NCBI GenBank assembly: GCA_002371335.1
Contig: DFHP01000005.1
Coordinates: 23,984-51,327 of the forward strand
DNA length: 27,344 nucleotides
Direction of reading: 5' to 3'
Source: Eubacterium sp. UBA3720
Lineage (GTDB): Bacteria > Bacillota > Clostridia > Lachnospirales > Lachnospiraceae
The notes under the pieces are model-generated. The model saw only the letters and a program-made list of their open reading frames with translations, was not told where the DNA came from and ran no database searches. This document shows positions 15,654 through 23,190 of this stretch, piece after piece (within the stretch, counting starts at the first letter, position 1; each line of letters starts with the position of its first letter). The translations under genes were made by a program, and so were the position numbers.

Positions 15654-16808
15654 TTATCTGCGCGTGTATCTGCGCAACATTGGTACAATCTCATTTAAAA
15701 CTTCTAATGTATAATCCACCTGCCCGATCGTATTCTCTTCCGAGAAACTGAATCGAACGGCAGACTCCATCTCTTTTTTCGAACATCCGATGGCTGTGAG
15801 CGTCGGACTGCCGGTTCTTTTATGCGTGGAGCACGCGCTTCCTGCCGAAACGTAAATACCTTTATCCTCAAGCGCATGGAGAAGGACCTCGCTCCTGATG
15901 CCGATAAAGGAAGCGTTCAGAATATGCGGCGCGCCTTCCCTTAAGGACATTCCATGAATACACACGTCCCCCAGTTTCAAAAGACCATCCGCGAGATGTT
16001 CCTTCAGCGTATACATTTTCTCCGCATTTTCGGCCATGTTTCCGCAGACGATCTCCGCAGCTTTTGCCATTCCGGCGATTCCCGGCACATTATCTGTTCC
16101 CGACCGCATATCATTCTGCTGACCGCCGCCGAAAATCAGCGGTCTGATCTTTACTTTATTCCCTATGTACAGGAATCCAACTCCCTTGGGGCCGTGGATC
16201 TTATGACTGCTGGCCGACATCAGATCTATATTCATCCTTCCCGGATAAACGGGCAACTTTCCGAAAGCCTGAATTGCGTCTACATGAAAATAGCAGGATG
16301 GATTTTTCTTCTTTATCAGCTCTCCCGCCTCGCGAACCGGTTCGACTGTTCCTATCTCATTGTTCACCGCCATCAGAGAAACCAGGATTGTGTCCTCACG
16401 GATCGCTTCTTCAAGTTCATTAAGACTGATCCTTCCGTCTTTTTCAACCGAAAGCCGTGTCACTTCATATCCCATTTCTTCAAGCGCGGCTGCAGGCGCG
16501 GTAACTGCCGGGTGCTCTATACTGCTGATAATAATATGCTTTCCCTTGCGCCCTCTGGCCATTGCAGTGCCAAACAGTGCCCAGTTATCCGATTCAGTAC
16601 CGCCGGAGGTGAAATAAATTTCTCTTGCGTCTGCTTTCAGGATCCCTGCCAGCGTCCTGGCTGCTTCCCGGATATATTTTTCGCTTTCCACGCCTTTCCT
16701 GTGCATGGAGGACGGATTACCGTAATCACGGAGCATGGTCAGATCCATGATCTCCCTGACCTCATCATAACACCTTGTGGTTGCGGAATTATCAAAATAA
16801 GCTTCCAT
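15654..16808 (-). CDS. Cysteine desulfurase (NifS/IscS family, ThiI partner)
   Basis: A 384-residue PLP-dependent class V aminotransferase-fold enzyme. YFDNSATT opens the protein, the PLP lysine is K203 in SSHKIHGPKG, and the persulfide-forming cysteine is C326 in VSAGSACSTHKRTG. It removes sulfur from cysteine, giving alanine and an enzyme persulfide. The gene ends 9 nt before thiI, the same arrangement as nifZ-thiI in B. subtilis, where NifZ is dedicated to tRNA 4-thiouridine. I infer the same job here; a more general Fe-S role is possible. It follows a terminator after rsmE, so a separate promoter is expected but I could not define one with confidence. Confidence 0.93.
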   Translation of the reverse strand: MEAYFDNSATTRCYDEVREIMDLTMLRDYGNPSSMHRKGVESEKYIREAARTLAGILKADAREIYFTSGGTESDNWALFGTAMARGRKGKHIIISSIEHPAVTAPAAALEEMGYEVTRLSVEKDGRISLNELEEAIREDTILVSLMAVNNEIGTVEPVREAGELIKKKNPSCYFHVDAIQAFGKLPVYPGRMNIDLMSASSHKIHGPKGVGFLYIGNKVKIRPLIFGGGQQNDMRSGTDNVPGIAGMAKAAEIVCGNMAENAEKMYTLKEHLADGLLKLGDVCIHGMSLREGAPHILNASFIGIRSEVLLHALEDKGIYVSAGSACSTHKRTGSPTLTAIGCSKKEMESAVRFSFSEENTIGQVDYTLEVLNEIVPMLRRYTRR

Positions 16809-16870
16809 CTCACATCTCTTTCCGTTTATATTCTCTATCCTGCTATATATGCTGCTTATATTTATTTATA

Positions 16871-16924
16871 AAAACTTCCCGCTTCATGAAAAGACTGTTT
16901 CAGTAATATCAATCGGGAAGTTTT
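16871..16924 (-). terminator. Intrinsic terminator after rsmE
   Basis: An 11-bp perfect stem, AAAACTTCCCG (16871-16881) with CGGGAAGTTTT (16914-16924), followed by TTTTTATAAATAAA on the minus strand. It separates the dnaK-rsmE operon from the desulfurase-thiI pair. Confidence 0.8.
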
Positions 16925-17006
16925 GATTATTTGCACGTTTTATTTCTCTGTGCAATTTCAAGTCTCGCTTCCAAATGACAGCAATGCGCCGTCCCGCATC
17001 CGTAAA

Positions 17007-17070
17007 AATGAAACTTAACTCCGTCCCCGGTTCCGTGAAATGAAACTTAACTCCGTCCCCGGTTCCGTGG
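17007..17070. repeat. 32-bp direct tandem duplication next to rsmE stop
   Basis: Two units (17007-17038 and 17039-17070) that differ only at the last base. Each contains TGAAACTTAACTCCGTCCCC followed by GGTTCCGTG. The second copy ends at the base before the rsmE stop codon. The GGGGACGGAGTTAAG core resembles repetitive extragenic palindrome-like sequences associated with Y1 (RAYT-type) transposases; that link is inference. Confidence 0.85.
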
Positions 17071-17853
17071 TTATTCGTCGAGGAGGTACATGAGGATGGA
17101 GAGCACGGTCATTCCTGCCGTCTCGGTGCGCAGTATCCGTTTGCCGAGGGAGATGGACGTAAATCCTTTCCCGCGTGCCTCCTCCACTTCAGACTCTTCA
17201 AAACCGCCTTCCGGCCCGATCATTACGGCAATACTCTGTCCCCTGCCGATTTCAGAAAACAGACGACGCGTTACATTCATATCCTCCGCCATCTCATAGG
17301 GAATAAACCTTACGTCGATCTGCTCCTGCTCCGCAAAAGAAAGAGCGTCCCTGAATCTCATGACCGGCAGGACCCCGGGAATAATCATGCGTCCCGACTG
17401 CTTTGCGGCGCTTTCAGCGATCGCGTTCCAGCGGGCCGTCTTCTTTTCCGCCTTTTTTTTATCCAGACGGACGATGGTTCTTCCGGAAGAAACAGGAATC
17501 ACTCTGTAAACGCCTAATTCGACAGCTTTCTGTATGATCAGCTCCATCTTATCTGATTTCGGAAGACACTGGAACAGATATATTTTTGACGGCAGTTCTT
17601 TGCCCGGTTTCTGCGCGTCCACTATCTCCGCAAGTATTTCATCCTCACGGTCATCGTTTCGTTCCCGGCCGGACGGACTTTCTCCTGACAGCGAAAAAAT
17701 CCTGCAGGTATATTCCCATTCATCCCCGCAGGATACTACGATCAGTTCTCCTTTTTTCATGCGAAGCACATTACGGATATGGTTCACATCATTTCCTGTG
17801 ATATGGACCATTCCGTCTCTGATCCGGCTTCTGTCTGTAAAAAAATGATACAT
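17071..17853 (-). CDS. rsmE: 16S rRNA m3U1498 methyltransferase RsmE
   Basis: A 260-residue SPOUT-class methyltransferase. An N-terminal PUA-like domain (MYHFFTDRSRI ... HIRNVLRMKKGE) precedes the knotted SAM-binding domain with IGPEGGFEESEVE and LGKRILRTETAG. It methylates U1498 of 16S rRNA on the assembled 30S subunit. The frame stays open 13 codons further upstream into prmA, but the family starts at MYHFF. GAGG lies 5 nt before the ATG at 17853, giving an 11-nt gap from the prmA stop. An acidic/arginine-rich insertion (GRERNDDREDE) lies between the two domains. Confidence 0.95.
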   Translation of the reverse strand: MYHFFTDRSRIRDGMVHITGNDVNHIRNVLRMKKGELIVVSCGDEWEYTCRIFSLSGESPSGRERNDDREDEILAEIVDAQKPGKELPSKIYLFQCLPKSDKMELIIQKAVELGVYRVIPVSSGRTIVRLDKKKAEKKTARWNAIAESAAKQSGRMIIPGVLPVMRFRDALSFAEQEQIDVRFIPYEMAEDMNVTRRLFSEIGRGQSIAVMIGPEGGFEESEVEEARGKGFTSISLGKRILRTETAGMTVLSILMYLLDE

Positions 17854-17864
17854 TTTTACCTCTG

Positions 17865-18815
17865 TTATTTCATCGCGACGACAGCCTTCCACTCTCCCTG
17901 AGTGTTTACCTCCAGCACCTTCATTCCCGCATCTTCACAGGCTTTGATGACCATCGGCTCATACCCCTCCAGAATGCCGGAGGTGATATATACGGCTCCC
18001 TTTTTCATGTGCTCAACGACCCTCGGCGTCAGAGGCACAAGCACATCCGCCAGAATATTAGCCGTCACAATGTCATATTTTTCATAACCGGCCTTATCCT
18101 GCGTGCTTCTGTCATCGATCAGGTTTCCGATAACCATTTCGAAGTCCCCGTCAGGAATGTCATTGGCCTCTTTATTGTCCTTTACGGCGTCCACCGCACA
18201 CGGATCAAGATCTGTTCCAAAAGCGTGACCTGCTCCAAGCTTCAGTGCCACTATGGACAATATTCCGCTTCCCGTGCCTGCATCCAGCACTTCGCAGCCC
18301 GGCTTTACGTATTTTTTCAAAGCTCTGATACAAAGCTGCGTAGTCTCATGCATTCCCGTGCCAAACGCAGTTCCGGGATCAATGTGCAGGATCATTTTAT
18401 CGCGGTCTTCTTCCCTGACCTCTTCCCATGACGGAATGACCAGAATATCATCTACATAGAACTGCTTGAAATATTCTTTCCAGTTATTGATCCAGTCCTT
18501 ATCTTCCGTTTCCGTTGCCTCAATGCTTCCCTCTCCCACATCAGTGAAAGCGCGCAGGGCTTCAAGCTCTTCCCTGACCTTCGAGAGGATCCCCTCGTTA
18601 TCCTCATCCTGTTCCAGATAAAAGCTCAGGTAGGCAACGCCGTCGTCATAGGGCATATCCGGGAGAATGTCCACAAACATCTGCTTCTTTTCTGCTTCCG
18701 ACAAAGGCTGTTTATCCTCGATCTCAACGCCCTCGATCCCCAGATCTGCCAGCGATGATATGATCAGATCCTCAGCTTCCTCTGTCGTTTTGATCCTGTA
18801 TTTATTCCATTTCAT
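17865..18815 (-). CDS. prmA: Ribosomal protein L11 methyltransferase PrmA
   Basis: A 316-residue PrmA. The N-terminal substrate-recognition domain (MKWNKYRIKTTEEAEDLIIS) leads into the class I SAM domain with LHIDPGTAFGTGMHETTQLC, VLDAGTGSGILSIVALKLGA and NILADVLVPL. It trimethylates several amino groups of ribosomal protein L11. The ATG starts three bases after the dnaJ stop, with GGGAG inside the last dnaJ codons, so it is co-translated in the heat-shock operon as in other Firmicutes. Confidence 0.96.
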   Translation of the reverse strand: MKWNKYRIKTTEEAEDLIISSLADLGIEGVEIEDKQPLSEAEKKQMFVDILPDMPYDDGVAYLSFYLEQDEDNEGILSKVREELEALRAFTDVGEGSIEATETEDKDWINNWKEYFKQFYVDDILVIPSWEEVREEDRDKMILHIDPGTAFGTGMHETTQLCIRALKKYVKPGCEVLDAGTGSGILSIVALKLGAGHAFGTDLDPCAVDAVKDNKEANDIPDGDFEMVIGNLIDDRSTQDKAGYEKYDIVTANILADVLVPLTPRVVEHMKKGAVYITSGILEGYEPMVIKACEDAGMKVLEVNTQGEWKAVVAMK

Positions 18816-18818
18816 GGA

Positions 18819-19952
18819 TTATATCTCCCAGAATTTTTTCTTTTTCTTCTTCGCGGGCTCTTCACCGCCGTTTACTCCCTGCACTATCTCGTCAAATTTG
18901 CGAAGCGCTTCCTTTGCTTCATTGCTCAGATTTGTCGGAACCTGTACTACCAGCGTTACGTACTGGTCTCCGCGGACATTTTTATTTCTTAATGAAGGAA
19001 CTCCCTTGTTTCTCAGTCTGATCCTGGTGTCAGTCTGTGTTCCGGCTTTGACCGTATACTCCACGGGTCCGTCCACCGTATCAATGCGGATAACGCCGCC
19101 GAGAGCCGCCTGGGCGTATGTCAGCGGTGCTGAAGAAAAGATATTCATATCTTCTCTCTGGAATATCGGATGATCGGCTACGATGACCTGAACCAGAAGA
19201 TCTCCTCTCGGGCCTCCGTTTCTTCCCGGCTCACCCTTATCGCGGATGCGGATCGTCTGACCATTGTCGATTCCCGCAGGCACAGCCACTTCGATCTTCT
19301 TCCTGTTCGCTACATATCCGGTACCATGACAGTCGGGACATTTATCCTTTATGATCTTTCCGCTTCCCATACAGTCCGGACATGTCTCAATATTCTGAAC
19401 CATTCCGAAAAACGACTGCTGAGCGCGGCGGATCTGTCCGGTTCCGTGACACTTCGAACATGTCTCCGGCGATGTGCCGGGCTTTGCTCCTGTACCGCCG
19501 CATGTAGTACATTCATCTTTCAGCGTCAGCTCCAGTTCTTTCGTACATCCGAAAACAGCCTCCTCAAAGGTCAGATGCACGGTAGCCCGAAGACTTGCGC
19601 CTCTCTGCGGACCATTGTTGGCCGCCCTTCTGCCTCCGCCAAAGAAATCGCCGAAAATATCGCCGAAAATATCATTCATGTCTGCTCCGTTGAAGTCAAA
19701 TCCTCCATAACCGGCGCCGCCGTTTTCAAACGCGGCGTGGCCGAACTGGTCATACTGCTGTCTCTTTTCTTCATCGGACAGTACGGAATAAGCCTCTGTC
19801 GCCTCTTTAAATTTCGCCTCTGCCTCTTTATCGCCGGGATTCATATCGGGATGATATTTCTTTGCCAGCTTCCGGTAGGCTTTTTTTATTTCTTCTTCAC
19901 TGGCGCTGCGGTCTACGCCCAGCACCTCATAATAATCTCTTTTATCTGCCAT
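18819..19952 (-). CDS. dnaJ: Chaperone protein DnaJ (Hsp40)
   Basis: A 377-residue type I DnaJ. The J domain (residues 4-70) has the HPD motif (KKYHPDMNPGD) and is followed by a Gly/Phe-rich segment (FGDIFGDFFGGG). Four CxxCxGxG zinc repeats follow (CTTCGGTGAKPG, CSKCHGTGQI, CPDCMGSGKI, CPDCHGTGYV), then the C-terminal substrate-binding domains. It delivers clients to DnaK and stimulates its ATPase. Start ATG with GAGGAG 5 nt upstream. It is separated from dnaK by 421 nt holding a strong hairpin and the structured element, so its level may be set independently of dnaK. Confidence 0.98.
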   Translation of the reverse strand: MADKRDYYEVLGVDRSASEEEIKKAYRKLAKKYHPDMNPGDKEAEAKFKEATEAYSVLSDEEKRQQYDQFGHAAFENGGAGYGGFDFNGADMNDIFGDIFGDFFGGGRRAANNGPQRGASLRATVHLTFEEAVFGCTKELELTLKDECTTCGGTGAKPGTSPETCSKCHGTGQIRRAQQSFFGMVQNIETCPDCMGSGKIIKDKCPDCHGTGYVANRKKIEVAVPAGIDNGQTIRIRDKGEPGRNGGPRGDLLVQVIVADHPIFQREDMNIFSSAPLTYAQAALGGVIRIDTVDGPVEYTVKAGTQTDTRIRLRNKGVPSLRNKNVRGDQYVTLVVQVPTNLSNEAKEALRKFDEIVQGVNGGEEPAKKKKKKFWEI

Positions 19953-20142
19953 TTCGTCTCCTCAACTGCTTCGACGGATCTGTTCCGCAGATTCCCATAT
20001 ATAAGCCGCATGCAAAACACCAAACAAGGCTGTTCTGTAGAATAACACATTTTTATTCCCGGAACAACCCTGTAATTATGATCATCTCATTAGTGATTTC
20101 CTATGTCAGAATTCAAATATCGCCCGCGGGACCTGATGCGGT

Positions 20143-20288
20143 ATTCGGGTCAGCTCAGCTGACATCTTCCAAACCGAATCCCTGAGCATCCTCGCGGAGC
20201 GTTTATCTCAGTGGGAGATTGGACTCCCACTGAGACGAGCTTGTCATAACCCGCCGCTTAAAAAGCGGGGGCTTCTCACACTGAGATA
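20143..20288 (-). repeat. Structured intergenic element, copy B (between dnaK and dnaJ)
   Basis: Same order of parts as copy A at the left window edge: TATCTCAGTGTGAGAAG, C-rich/G-rich hairpin, 13-bp hairpin with TCCAAT loop (20205-20236), a GAGGATG segment, TTTGGAAGAT and a terminal GTCAGC/GCTGAC hairpin. Here the terminal hairpin is enclosed by ATTCGG/CCGAAT. In the 13-bp hairpin all pairs form. Relative to copy A one pair is exchanged (G-C for A-T) and several change to wobble pairs while the loop is identical. This copy appears complete. Confidence 0.8.
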
Positions 20289-20296
20289 AAATATGA

Positions 20297-20330
20297 ACTT
20301 GCAGCCTGCCGTTTCCGGCAGACTGCAAGT
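20297..20330 (-). other. GAAA-loop hairpin after dnaK
   Basis: A 15-bp stem (arms 20297-20311 and 20316-20330) with one G-T wobble and a GAAA tetraloop on the transcribed strand, 43 nt past the dnaK stop. No T-run follows, so it fits an mRNA processing or stability element better than a terminator. Confidence 0.7.
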
Positions 20331-20373
20331 CTGATTCATCAGCGGAACACTGACGCGTATCTGACCGTTTTGA

Positions 20374-22233
20374 TCAGACCTCTTTATAATCAGCATCGAC
20401 TACATCGTCATCAGCGTTGCTTCCTGCGCCCGGATTAGGACCTGCTGATCCTGCGGCTCCCTGTGCTGCCTGCATATTCTCATACATCTTTGTGAACAGG
20501 GACTGTGAAGACTGCATTACCTTCTCCTGAGCTGTCTTAAGCTGTGCGACCTGCTCCTCTGAAGCGCCCTCCTGCGGGATCTCCTTCAGGAGATCTTTCA
20601 GTGCGTTCAGATCAGCCTCTACGGCTGCCTTGTCATTTGCGTCGATCTTATCTCCGGCCTCCTCAAGAGCTTTCTCAATCTGGAATACAGTAGAATCAGC
20701 ATCGTTTCGTGCGTCAACGGCTTCTTTACGTTTCTTATCCTCAGCCTCGAACTGAGCCGCTTCCTTGACAGCTTTCTCGATCTCCTCATCGCTCATATTT
20801 GAGCCGGCTGTGATCGTGATATGCTGCTCTTTTCCTGTTCCCAGATCCTTTGCGGAAACATTTACGATACCGTTTGCATCGATATCAAATGTAACCTCGA
20901 TCTGCGGAACGCCGCGGCGTGCCGGCGGAATTCCGTCCAGACGGAACTGTCCGAGAGATTTGTTATCTCTTGCGAACTGACGCTCACCCTGTACTACGTT
21001 GATATCTACAGCTGTCTGATTGTCTGCTGCCGTAGAGAAGATCTGGCTCTTCTTTGTCGGGATCGTTGTGTTTCTCTCGATAAGATGAGTAGCAACGCCG
21101 CCCATTGTCTCGATAGAAAGTGTCAGCGGTGTTACGTCCAGAAGAAGGATATCTCCTGCTCCCTCATCTCCTGCAAGCTTACCTCCCTGGATAGAAGCTC
21201 CAAGAGCTACACACTCATCAGGGTTAAGGCTCTTGCTTGGCTCTTTTCCTGTCAGGGCACGTACCTTATCCTGTACTGCGGGAACTCGTGTGGATCCTCC
21301 GACCAGAAGGACTTTTGAAAGATCTGCGGATGTAAGACCTGCGTCCGAAAGTGCTTTTCTTACAGGCTCGGCTGTCATCTCTACAAGATCTCTTGTCAGT
21401 TCATCAAATTTAGCCTTTGTCAGGTTGATATCCAGATGTTTCGGGCCTTCCTGTGTAGCTGTGATGAATGGCAGGTTAATATTTGTCGTAGATGCGCTGG
21501 AAAGCTCCATTTTTGCTTTCTCTGCAGCTTCTTTGATTCGCTGCATAGCCATCTTGTCTGAAGAAAGGTCAACACCTTCCTGTTTCTTAAATTCGTCTAC
21601 GATATAGGATACAACTTTCTGGTCAAAATCATCGCCGCCCAGACGGTTGTTTCCTGATGTTGCGAGAACCTCAATGACGCCGTCGCCGATCTCAATGATA
21701 GATACATCGAATGTACCGCCGCCAAGGTCATATACCATGATCTTCTGCTCATTCTCATTGTCCAGACCATATGCAAGGGCTGCAGCTGTAGGCTCGTTAA
21801 TAATACGTTTTACGTCGAGTCCGGCAATTCTTCCTGCGTCCTTTGTAGCCTGACGCTGAGCGTCGTTGAAGTAAGCCGGTACTGTGATAACAGCATCTGT
21901 TACTTTCTCTCCCAGGTAGTTTTCTGCGTCGGCTTTCAGCTTCTGAAGAATCATTGCGGAGATCTCCTGCGGAGAATATTTCTTATCATCGATAGTTACT
22001 TTATAATCAGAACCCATATGTCTCTTAATAGAAGAGATGGTTTTTTCAGCGTTCGTTACAGCCTGTCTCTTGGCCGGATCTCCTACCAGACGGTCGCCTG
22101 TTTTTGAAAATGCTACGATAGAAGGAGTAGTTCTGCTTCCCTCTGCGTTAGAGATAACTGTAGGCTTTCCACCTTCCATAACTGCTACACAACTGTTAGT
22201 CGTTCCAAGGTCGATACCGATTATTTTGCTCAT
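20374..22233 (-). CDS. dnaK: Chaperone protein DnaK (Hsp70)
   Basis: A full-length 619-residue Hsp70. The ATPase domain begins IIGIDLGTTNSCVAVMEGG and includes VYDLGGGTFDVSI and LLVGGSTRVPAVQ. The linker (ILLLDVTPLTLSIETMGG) leads into the substrate-binding domain, and the protein ends in a Gly/Ala-rich stretch and the acidic DADYKEV tail. It binds exposed hydrophobic segments of unfolded proteins in an ATP cycle driven by DnaJ and reset by GrpE. ATG follows AGGAGG at an 8-nt distance. It is the third gene of the HrcA-controlled operon, 88 nt after grpE; a 7-bp ATCAGTC/GACTGAT hairpin lies just past the grpE stop. Confidence 0.99.
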   Translation of the reverse strand: MSKIIGIDLGTTNSCVAVMEGGKPTVISNAEGSRTTPSIVAFSKTGDRLVGDPAKRQAVTNAEKTISSIKRHMGSDYKVTIDDKKYSPQEISAMILQKLKADAENYLGEKVTDAVITVPAYFNDAQRQATKDAGRIAGLDVKRIINEPTAAALAYGLDNENEQKIMVYDLGGGTFDVSIIEIGDGVIEVLATSGNNRLGGDDFDQKVVSYIVDEFKKQEGVDLSSDKMAMQRIKEAAEKAKMELSSASTTNINLPFITATQEGPKHLDINLTKAKFDELTRDLVEMTAEPVRKALSDAGLTSADLSKVLLVGGSTRVPAVQDKVRALTGKEPSKSLNPDECVALGASIQGGKLAGDEGAGDILLLDVTPLTLSIETMGGVATHLIERNTTIPTKKSQIFSTAADNQTAVDINVVQGERQFARDNKSLGQFRLDGIPPARRGVPQIEVTFDIDANGIVNVSAKDLGTGKEQHITITAGSNMSDEEIEKAVKEAAQFEAEDKKRKEAVDARNDADSTVFQIEKALEEAGDKIDANDKAAVEADLNALKDLLKEIPQEGASEEQVAQLKTAQEKVMQSSQSLFTKMYENMQAAQGAAGSAGPNPGAGSNADDDVVDADYKEV

Positions 22234-22321
22234 TATGATTTCCTCCTGTTTTTACATTATAAAAACGTAAATAAATTTCACTTTATATAAAATTATTTAA
22301 GCTATATCAGTCTCCGACTGA

Positions 22322-23107
22322 TTAGTTTGCAACTTTAACCATACTGTAGCGGACCACAGAATCCTTGTACATGTAACCCTTTTGGAATTCTTCCACTACT
22401 ATATTTTCGCCCACGTTTTCATCCTCAACATGCATTACCGCATTGTGAAGATCCGCGTTGAACTCCCGGCCTACCGCCTCGATCGGCGTTACGCCCAGAT
22501 CCTTAAGGACCGTTGTCAGCTGTTTGTATGTCTTGCTCATTCCTTCCACGAACGGATCATTTTCATCTCCGGTCTGCAGACCGCGCTCAAAATTATCCAC
22601 CACCGGAAGTATCTTTTCTATGACATCCTTCGCGCCGATCTGATACATGGAAGATTTCTCTTTCTCTGTCCTTTTGCGGAAATTATCAAACTCAGCCAGC
22701 TGTCTCTGAAGTCTGTCGGTAAGTTCAGCGATTTTTTCATCTTTCTTGTCTTTTTTATCTTTTTTTCTGAAGAAGTTTTTCTTACTTTTCTTTTCACCGT
22801 CAGTTCCTGCCGATTCTTCATCCGGGATTTCCTGTTCCTCTTCATCTCCGGCTGCGGTTTCTTCGTCAGGCTCCCCGGCGTCCGTTTCCTCAGTGCCCGT
22901 TTTCCCGGCGTCCGATCCCTCAGCGACCGCTTCTTCAGTGCCCGTTTCCTCAGCTTTCATTTCTCCGCCGTTTCCTTCTGCTTTCTCTTCGGCTGCAGTC
23001 TCACCGCTCTTTGCCGTCTCTTCTGCGGCGTCGTCGGATCCTTCTGCCATGGCGGCGGCTTTTTCAGCCTCCCAAACTGCCTTCTTTATTGCTTCTTCAT
23101 TTGTCAT
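22322..23107 (-). CDS. grpE: Nucleotide exchange factor GrpE with long acidic N-terminus
   Basis: GrpE resets DnaK by releasing ADP. The conserved part (about the last 135 residues) has the coiled-coil start (LQRQLAEFDNFRKRTEKEK) and the C-terminal beta domain ending (FQKGYMYKDSVVRYSMVKVAN). Ahead of it is about 100 residues of low-complexity sequence rich in Glu, Ala, Gly, Thr and Asp with imperfect repeats (TGTEEAVAEGSDAG, TGTEETDAGEPDEE), then a Lys-rich block (KKDKKDKKDEK). The total of 261 residues exceeds the usual 180-210. I chose ATG 23107, with GAGGA at a 7-nt distance. A TTG at 23125 with GAGGTG at an 8-nt distance is a real alternative that adds six residues. Confidence 0.94.
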   Translation of the reverse strand: MTNEEAIKKAVWEAEKAAAMAEGSDDAAEETAKSGETAAEEKAEGNGGEMKAEETGTEEAVAEGSDAGKTGTEETDAGEPDEETAAGDEEEQEIPDEESAGTDGEKKSKKNFFRKKDKKDKKDEKIAELTDRLQRQLAEFDNFRKRTEKEKSSMYQIGAKDVIEKILPVVDNFERGLQTGDENDPFVEGMSKTYKQLTTVLKDLGVTPIEAVGREFNADLHNAVMHVEDENVGENIVVEEFQKGYMYKDSVVRYSMVKVAN

Positions 23108-23190
23108 TGTTTTTTCCTCTGCCAATGCTGGTTCACCTCATTATTCATAATCTGCAGGCTGTCGTCTTTGATGCCGCTGATTTAAAAGCG

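Larger units (their letters stand above)
19953..20373. other. dnaK-dnaJ intergenic region (421 bp)
   Basis: In transcription order it holds the GAAA-loop hairpin (20297-20330), structured element copy B (20143-20288) and about 190 bp before dnaJ. In that last part the minus strand offers TTGTTC, 17 bases, TATTCT (near 20043-20071) as a possible internal dnaJ promoter. I see no coding sequence. Confidence 0.6.

Noticed and set aside
15954..16871. 305-codon open frame on the plus strand opposite the cysteine desulfurase
   Set aside because: It lies antisense to a clear PLP enzyme, has no recognisable domains and runs through the terminator hairpin at 16871.
17007..17070. CRISPR-like repeat pair
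   Set aside because: The two 32-bp units are directly adjacent with no spacers and no cas genes are nearby.
20143..20288. Remnant of a tnpB gene in the structured element
   Set aside because: The hairpin sequence recalls IS200/IS605 ends, but no frame in either copy encodes recognisable TnpB or TnpA sequence, so only a noncoding element is annotated.
22234..22321. Internal promoter for dnaK
   Set aside because: A TATAAT occurs on the minus strand, but no acceptable -35 hexamer lies 16-18 bases upstream and the sequence is simply AT-rich.
22382..23185. 267-codon open frame on the plus strand opposite grpE
   Set aside because: It mirrors the grpE coding strand; its Phe/Leu/Ser/Cys-rich product reflects the complement of acidic Glu/Ala codons, and it has no ribosome site or family resemblance.
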